This document shows positions 58,997 to 64,000 of a stretch of DNA of 64,000 nt, piece by piece. The position numbers were made by a program, and so were the translations under genes. The stretch's first letter is position 1. The number at the start of each line of letters is the position of its first letter. The stretch covers positions 24,308 through 88,307 of the forward strand of contig SVHK01000002.1 in NCBI GenBank assembly GCA_015055865.1, read 5' to 3'. The stretch comes from Clostridiales bacterium (GTDB lineage: Bacteria; Bacillota; Clostridia; Christensenellales; Borkfalkiaceae). Under the pieces are notes generated by a model. It saw nothing but the letters and a program-made list of their open reading frames with translations, searched no databases and was not told the DNA's origin.

Positions 58997-59287
58997 ATGG
59001 ATAATAAATTTGATATTGGACAATTTGTAAATACTTTTACGGAGCAATCCGTTGTTGACGGGCTTGTGGGAAGAGTGAAGAAAAAACGCAAGCAAATGAA
59101 GATTTCGCAAAGGTTGTTGGCTCAAAAATCGGGGGTAGCGTATTCGTCGATTCGTCGTTTTGAATCGACGGGGGAAATTTCTCTTTCTTCGCTTTTGAAA
59201 ATTGCGCACGCACTCGATTCATTAAAAGATTTTGAAGGGCTATTCAAAGGACAAATAATTGTTAGTTTAAAGGATTTTGAAGGATGA
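58997..59287 (+). CDS. hipB: HipB-like helix-turn-helix antitoxin/regulator
   Basis: MKISQRLLAQKSGVAYSSIRRFESTGEISLSSLLKIAHAL Xre-type HTH; overlaps hipA start. Confidence 0.85.
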   Translation: MDNKFDIGQFVNTFTEQSVVDGLVGRVKKKRKQMKISQRLLAQKSGVAYSSIRRFESTGEISLSSLLKIAHALDSLKDFEGLFKGQIIVSLKDFEG

Positions 59288-60387
59288 TTGCACAAGTAAG
59301 AAAGCTCACGGTTAAATATAACGGCAAAATAGTTGGGTATCTTGCTCATTTAGACGGCGATTCTATTGCGTTTCAGTATGACGACGAATGGATAAAAAAT
59401 GGGTTTAGCATTTCACCGTTTTCTTTGCCGTTATCCAACAAGATATATCGAGAAGGTAAAGATTTTTTTGGTGGCTTATACGGCGTATTTTACGATTCCT
59501 TGCCTGACGGTTGGGGAGAATTGCTAGTAAAAAGAATGCTTGCAAAACAAGGTATCAATGCAGATAAACTTTCGCCATTGACAAAACTTACTTTAATAAG
59601 CGGTAGTGGTTTAGGTGGATTGACGTATGAGCCGACGCAAATAGATGATACGGATGAAACAAATTTTGATTTGGATTTTATTGCCCAAGAAGCGGAAAAG
59701 ATTTTAGACGACGAAACAGGGGATATAAATCTTGACGAAGTATATCGTTTAGGTGGTTCAAGCGGTGGCGCTAGACCTAAAGCGCACGTGAAAATTGACG
59801 GCGAATCTTGGATAATTAAATTCCCTTGTAATTACGATCCAAGAAATATAGGCGAGAAAGAATATGAAGCCAATCGACTTGCCGAAAAGTGCGGAATAAA
59901 CGTAAGTGAATTTAAGTTGTATCCGTCCAAAATTTGTAGCGGATATTTTGGAACAAAGCGTTTTGATAGAATAGGGAATAAAAAATTGCATATGATTTCA
60001 CTGTCTTCTATTTTAGAAACGACGCATCGTATTTCAAATTTGGATTATATGCATTTATTTCAAGTGATAAAAGAGATTTGCGTTGACCAAGACGATTTAT
60101 ACGAAGCGTATCGAAGAATGTGTTTTAACGTGTTTTATGGGAATCGTGATGATCACGGTAAAAATTTTGCTTTTCTTTATAATGAAGAAAAGGGTGGTTA
60201 TGAGCTTTCGCCTGCATACGATATTACACCTACGCCGAATAAATTAGAACACGAAATGACGGTATTAGGGAATGGTTGTCCTACGGAAAACGATTTATTA
60301 AAGATTGCAAAAGAAATAAAACTTTCGTTAAAAGAATGCAAAGAAATTATTCAAATTGTGCAATATGTGTTGAAAAAAGGAAGATGA
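59284..60387 (+). CDS. hipA: HipA-like serine/threonine kinase toxin
   Basis: YRLGGSSGGARPKAHV, WIIKFP, GNRDDHGKNFAFLY, LSPAYDITPTP. Confidence 0.93.
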   Translation: MIAQVRKLTVKYNGKIVGYLAHLDGDSIAFQYDDEWIKNGFSISPFSLPLSNKIYREGKDFFGGLYGVFYDSLPDGWGELLVKRMLAKQGINADKLSPLTKLTLISGSGLGGLTYEPTQIDDTDETNFDLDFIAQEAEKILDDETGDINLDEVYRLGGSSGGARPKAHVKIDGESWIIKFPCNYDPRNIGEKEYEANRLAEKCGINVSEFKLYPSKICSGYFGTKRFDRIGNKKLHMISLSSILETTHRISNLDYMHLFQVIKEICVDQDDLYEAYRRMCFNVFYGNRDDHGKNFAFLYNEEKGGYELSPAYDITPTPNKLEHEMTVLGNGCPTENDLLKIAKEIKLSLKECKEIIQIVQYVLKKGR

Positions 60388-60404
60388 TTTCTTAAAAAGG
60401 ATAG

Positions 60405-60695
60405 CTGAGATGCTAATATCGGTGTCAGGGTCACGACCTGTTTATATCGGAAATTGTTGGGTTTACCCTTAAAGTTTAACACAGTAAGCACCGTTTTGAG
60501 GAAGTTTGATGTGCTTATAAAATCTGAACCCGTGGTAGTACACGAATAGGGAACGTGTCATGAAAGTGCAACACGATCTAAAGGCTACAAATGAATTAGC
60601 TATTGTTTTGTAGTGACCATAATAGTTAACGATTGGCAGAAGGAACTTCCACAATTTAAAATAAAGCAGTTAGGTTTACACTTAACTGCTTTTTA
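60405..60695 (+). ncRNA. candidate structured non-coding RNA ending in an intrinsic terminator
   Basis: No supported ORF; helices TAAGCAC/GTGCTTA (60485-60491/60511-60517), CCCGTG/CAC..GGG (60529-60534/60541-60551), CGTGT/ACACG (60554-60558/60571-60575), CTACAAA/TTTGTAG (60585-60591/60607-60613); terminator AAAGCAGTTA/TAACTGCTTT; possible promoter TTGAAA-17-TAAAAA at 60370-60398. Confidence 0.5.
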
Positions 60696-60696
60696 C
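60663..60696. terminator. intrinsic terminator between the candidate ncRNA and convergent AraC gene
   Basis: AAAGCAGTTA-GGTTTACACT-TAACTGCTTT TT. Confidence 0.85.
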
Positions 60697-60743
60697 TTTT
60701 AGAAAAAGATTTATCATAATAACACTTTGAACGTCAAACCGTA

Positions 60744-61583
60744 TCAATCCGTATATTTTTTACGGTATTCTGTCGGAGTCATTAAACGATATTTTTTGAA
60801 AATTTTGCAAAAATAATACACGTCGCCGTAACCGGCAAGTTCGGCAATCTTTACTAAGGGATAATCGGTATCTATTAAAAGAGCCGAGGCTTTTTTTATT
60901 CGTTCTGTATTTACGTAGGAAGAAAAATGAAGATTCATATTCTTCTTAAAGAGTCTTGATAAATGTTCAGACGTAATATAGCATTGATTGCAAATGAACT
61001 TTGCGTTTAATTCTGGATTAAACAAGTGAGTATTGATAAGCGTAATGATTTTGTCAAAATCTGTCAGTTTTTTCTTTGGCGCGGATTCAATAAATAACTT
61101 GCTATTTAATAAAAGAGTTTTTATAATATTAGAAAGGAGTTGCTTACAAGCAATTCCTTGTATATGTGGATGCTTGCATAAATTGATAGCTTCTTTAAAG
61201 TTGGATAAAATAGACGCGCGTATACGCATAGGCAGTAACAGTATAGGGTGCTTTGAAAAATTAGTCAAGGATATTAATTCTTCGCAATCTTTACCATAAA
61301 AATTAATCCAGTAAACTTCAACTTGAGTTATATTGTCCTTACTATAATAATGCACGGGCGTATTAGGTGGAATTAGAAAAAATTGATTTGGTAAAACGGT
61401 AAATTGCTGATTGCCAATTTCCAAAATCGTTTCGCCTGCCAGCAAGAAGTTCAAGGAATAGTACGGATAATTGTCTTCAATATTCCAACGAGAGTCGATA
61501 GAATGGCCAAGGTCTATCGTTTTAATATCTACAGAATTATTGATATGAAAATAAGTTACTTGTTTCTTTGTTTCAAGTGGCAT
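60744..61583 (-). CDS. AraC family transcriptional regulator
   Basis: Cupin-like N-domain and C-terminal NLHFSSYVNTERIKKASALLIDTDYPLVKIAELAGYGDVYYFCKIFKKYRLMTPTEYRKKY; start refined to 61583 after AAGGAGATA. Confidence 0.93.
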   Translation of the reverse strand: MPLETKKQVTYFHINNSVDIKTIDLGHSIDSRWNIEDNYPYYSLNFLLAGETILEIGNQQFTVLPNQFFLIPPNTPVHYYSKDNITQVEVYWINFYGKDCEELISLTNFSKHPILLLPMRIRASILSNFKEAINLCKHPHIQGIACKQLLSNIIKTLLLNSKLFIESAPKKKLTDFDKIITLINTHLFNPELNAKFICNQCYITSEHLSRLFKKNMNLHFSSYVNTERIKKASALLIDTDYPLVKIAELAGYGDVYYFCKIFKKYRLMTPTEYRKKYTD

Positions 61584-61732
61584 AGCGTATCTCCTTATCC
61601 TAATATACAAATTCAGTATAGCATATAAAACAAGAAAAGACAACTAAAAATCAAAAAATTCCATTTATTTTTTATCAATTTTAATGATACAATTATAATG
61701 GAAATTAAAAGATGGGAGGTTATAAAAGGTCG

Positions 61733-61808
61733 GTTGAGATTTAAGTTGGTTGTATCAGCAATGCTGAACTATAAATCGACGTAAAGAGTGAGTCTGGATT
61801 ATCTCAAC
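61733..61808 (+). promoter_or_regulatory. candidate structured 5' leader of the rhamnosidase-like gene
   Basis: Closing helix GTTGAGAT (61733-61740)/ATCTCAAC (61801-61808) with internal hairpin TCAGC-AAT-GCTGA. Confidence 0.4.
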
Positions 61809-61821
61809 GATAAAATAAAAA

Positions 61822-63294
61822 ATGAAAAACACTTTTTTAAACGGACGGATTATTGTAGATGGATATTTATACGAAGATGTGCTTTTTGACGTTGCAGGTA
61901 ATAATTTAAGAGTTTGTTTCGACGGCAAAGGTGGTGTATCCAAGTATTTATCTGTCTTGACAGGAAAAAATTATACTTCTCGTTCTGTGCTTACCTTATA
62001 TAAAAACAGGGAAAGGGTGGGGGCATATACAAAAAAGAATGTTCGTATGGCAGGACGCACGCAGGAAATTACTGTTTTTGGCGAAGGTTTTGAAATGGAG
62101 ATAAAGCAATTTATCACCAAAGAAGACCGCGCAATATTTATCGAAATGAATTTTTCTGTGGACGAACCAACAGAGTTTACTCTTCTTTACGGAATAGGCA
62201 GTGCTGTGGGGATTCCGACTATGAGTTTCGGTCAGACCGGTTTTCGGTTTGTGCGATTAGATTTTGGCGGAGAAGTTGAATTAAAGAGCATTGTTGCGGA
62301 AAGCTATATATTGCGAAAACCTATTGTATATAAGTATGATGGACAAGACTCAGTTATACGGAAAATCTATCAAACGGCGAAACGCACGGTAGATTTATGC
62401 GCTCCCAAGGGATACGTATGGGATGGGATAAAACGCGACCGACTTGTTTGGATTGGCGATATTCACCCTGAAATGCTCGCCTTGACGACTCTTTATGGTA
62501 GGATGAAGGAAATCGAGCAGTCGTTGGATTTTGTGAAGAATCAAACACCATTACCGGGATGGATGAACGGATTTCCAATGTATTCTATGTGGTGGATTAT
62601 TATTGTTGCGGATTATTATAAACGCGCCAATGCTTACGATTTTACCGAAAGACAAATAGAGTATATGCAAGGACTAATTTTGCAAATGAATTCTTGCGTG
62701 AAAGATAATGGACAATTAAATTATCCGTTCTATTTTGTAGACTGGCCCACGCATAACCAACCCGATGAAATACTCGGGGCAAGAGCCATTAATATAATAG
62801 CGATAAAAAAGGCGATTGATTTATTGACCGAGTTTGGGCAATCTACTCACTTGGCTACAAAATTATTGGATAGATTGCAAAAAGTTCCTATTTTACCTAC
62901 GCAGAGCAAACAGGTAACGGCGTTAAAGTATTTTGCTTTGGGATATTTATCTGAAGAAGATAAGCAAAATCTCTTAAAGGGCGGGGCAAAGGGATTGTCT
63001 ACCTTTATGAGTTATTATATATTGAAAGCAATCGCTTCTTTTGATAAAGAACAAGCCGTAAAGATAATGAAAGAGTATTACGGCGCGATGCTAGATAAAG
63101 GCGCGACTACTTTTTGGGAAGATTTCGATGTGGAATGGGCAAATAAGTCTTGCCGTATTGACGAGTTCCCGAAAGACAATCAAAAAGATATACACGGTGA
63201 TTTTGGCGATTATTGCTATAAGGGTTTTCGCCATAGCTTGTGCCACGGCTGGTCGGCAGGCGTCATCGCTTTTATTAAAGAAGAGTGTTTGTAA
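61822..63294 (+). CDS. six-hairpin glycosidase, GH78 alpha-L-rhamnosidase-like
   Basis: CAPKGYVWDGIKRDRLVWIGDIHPEMLALTTLYG motif; divergent from AraC regulator. Confidence 0.8.
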   Translation: MKNTFLNGRIIVDGYLYEDVLFDVAGNNLRVCFDGKGGVSKYLSVLTGKNYTSRSVLTLYKNRERVGAYTKKNVRMAGRTQEITVFGEGFEMEIKQFITKEDRAIFIEMNFSVDEPTEFTLLYGIGSAVGIPTMSFGQTGFRFVRLDFGGEVELKSIVAESYILRKPIVYKYDGQDSVIRKIYQTAKRTVDLCAPKGYVWDGIKRDRLVWIGDIHPEMLALTTLYGRMKEIEQSLDFVKNQTPLPGWMNGFPMYSMWWIIIVADYYKRANAYDFTERQIEYMQGLILQMNSCVKDNGQLNYPFYFVDWPTHNQPDEILGARAINIIAIKKAIDLLTEFGQSTHLATKLLDRLQKVPILPTQSKQVTALKYFALGYLSEEDKQNLLKGGAKGLSTFMSYYILKAIASFDKEQAVKIMKEYYGAMLDKGATTFWEDFDVEWANKSCRIDEFPKDNQKDIHGDFGDYCYKGFRHSLCHGWSAGVIAFIKEECL

Positions 63295-63381
63295 AAGAGA
63301 GAGCTAAATGGAATGCAGAGTTGGAACGTTTAAAAGTCAAATTTATGTTATGCGGACATCTCCATAAGTCATTCGTATTAA

Positions 63382-63549
63382 ATTCTCTACGATTTACGAA
63401 CAACTTTTTATACGAGATGTGAAGAGTGTGGAGTGGCGCCGCCTGCAAGAGATCATTTTGTGGGGCATAGCAATGGTGAACTCAATAATACGTATAGTGA
63501 TTTATCGGATGAATATTTGTTAAATGAGGGTAAGAAATTAGTTTGGTAA
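63382..63549 (+). pseudogene. C-terminal fragment of a tyrosine recombinase/phage-type integrase
   Basis: Translation ILYDLRTTFYTRCEECGVAPPARDHFVGHSNGELNNTYSDLSDEYLLNEGKKLVW* (box II R, GH, Tyr); in-frame stop TAA immediately upstream at 63379. Confidence 0.85.
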
Positions 63550-63639
63550 TGAAACAAAAAAAATCGCTTTTTCTGCCCTAAAATCTGCCCCAAGCAGCAA
63601 AAATGAAAGTGAAATGATGGAATAAATATACAAAAATGC

Positions 63640-63706
63640 AAAACGAAACGAGCATTTATGCGTTGCGCATAAATGCTCGTTTCTGGTGCACCTTCAGGGA
63701 CTCGAA
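63640..63706. repeat. right att-like direct repeat (67 bp) overlapping tRNA-Lys(CTT) 3' end
   Basis: Identical to 58668-58734. Confidence 0.95.
63645..63683 (-). terminator. tRNA-Lys terminator: 18-bp perfect inverted repeat with 3-nt loop (also present at 58673-58711)
   Basis: GAAACGAGCATTTATGCG-TTG-CGCATAAATGCTCGTTTC. Confidence 0.85.
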
Positions 63707-63759
63707 CCCTGGGCCCACTGATTAAGAGTCAGTTGCTCTACCAACTGAGCTAAAGGTAC
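63684..63759 (-). tRNA. tRNA-Lys (anticodon CTT), CCA encoded
   Basis: GTACCTT/AAGGTGC acceptor, anticodon loop CTCTTAA, T-loop GGTTCGAGT. Confidence 0.95.
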
Positions 63760-63764
63760 AAAAA

Positions 63765-63840
63765 TGGTGGTCCATCGGAGGCTCGAACTCCGGACACCTT
63801 GATTAAAAATCAAGTGCTCTACCTACTGAGCTAATGGGCC
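63765..63840 (-). tRNA. tRNA-Lys (anticodon TTT), CCA encoded
   Basis: Anticodon arm CTTGA-TTTTTAA-TCAAG, T-loop AGTTCGAGC; one acceptor mismatch noted. Confidence 0.92.
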
Positions 63841-63862
63841 ACGTTAAATTGTTGCCAATTTT

Positions 63863-63938
63863 TGGCTGGGGTGGCAGGATTTGAACCTACGAATGCCGGA
63901 ATCAAAATCCGGTGCCTTAACCACTTGGCGACACCCCA
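63863..63938 (-). tRNA. tRNA-Gln (anticodon TTG), CCA encoded
   Basis: TGGGGTG/CACCCCA acceptor, anticodon arm CCGGA-TTTTGAT-TCCGG. Confidence 0.94.
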
Positions 63939-63960
63939 ATGTCGTTAATTTTATAAATAG

Positions 63961-64000
63961 TGGGGCGGGAAGAGAGAATCGAACTCACGACCTCCAGGGC
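63961..64000 (-). tRNA. 3' part of a further tRNA, truncated by window end (isotype not determinable)
   Basis: T-arm GAGTTCGATTCTC and encoded CCA; cut before the anticodon. Confidence 0.75.

Larger units (their letters stand above)
58668..63706. mobile_element. decayed integrative element inserted at the 3' end of tRNA-Lys(CTT)
   Basis: Perfect 67-bp direct repeats at both ends containing tRNA 3' end and terminator; integrase C-terminal fragment at the right end; accessory cargo. Confidence 0.75.

Noticed and set aside
59225-59286. Duplicated TTAAAAGATTTTGAAGG / TTAAAGGATTTTGAAGG at the hipB 3' end
   Set aside because: Two short imperfect copies encoding SLKDFEG; probably a minor local duplication without clear function
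60469-60654. 61-aa minus-strand ORF in the candidate ncRNA
   Set aside because: No SD or domain; the region is better explained by RNA helices, though not proven

Overview
This 64 kb window is a chromosomal segment of a low-GC, apparently spore-forming Clostridia-type Firmicute. YabP/YabQ, SigH, CwlD, SpoVAC/AD/AE and YunB homologues are all recognisable. Most of it is ordinary core and metabolic gene content, largely on the + strand. It includes serine dehydratase, galM, LemA/DUF2207, malQ-malEFG, an Nfn/GltA-type reductase pair, MFS/GH2, recX-birA-nnr, a nadD-yqeK fusion, rsfS, mrnC-rlmB-sigH-dnaX-ybaB-recR, murG, tyrS, an MsmX-like ATPase, a GlpA-like oxidoreductase operon and a ChrA pair. 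The parts that most deserve a second look are: (1) a ~5 kb decayed integrative element at 58668-63706, bounded by perfect 67-bp direct repeats that contain the 3' end of tRNA-Lys(CTT) and its terminator. It carries hipBA, a candidate structured ncRNA, an AraC regulator with a rhamnosidase-like enzyme, and an integrase C-terminal fragment. (2) A strand-biased nucleotide motif, GGGGCAGG, extended to GGGGCAGGTACGCGTTT in three identical copies read in three different frames. (3) A TasA-like/SipW-like cluster with a signal peptidase that has an unusual C-terminal domain, and with hairpins in the leader and the first intergenic region. (4) A lineage-specific cluster of small secreted and Cys-rich proteins at 5.9-7.9 kb. 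No rRNA genes or CRISPR arrays were found. All calls are from reading the sequence and the supplied translations; no database search was run.
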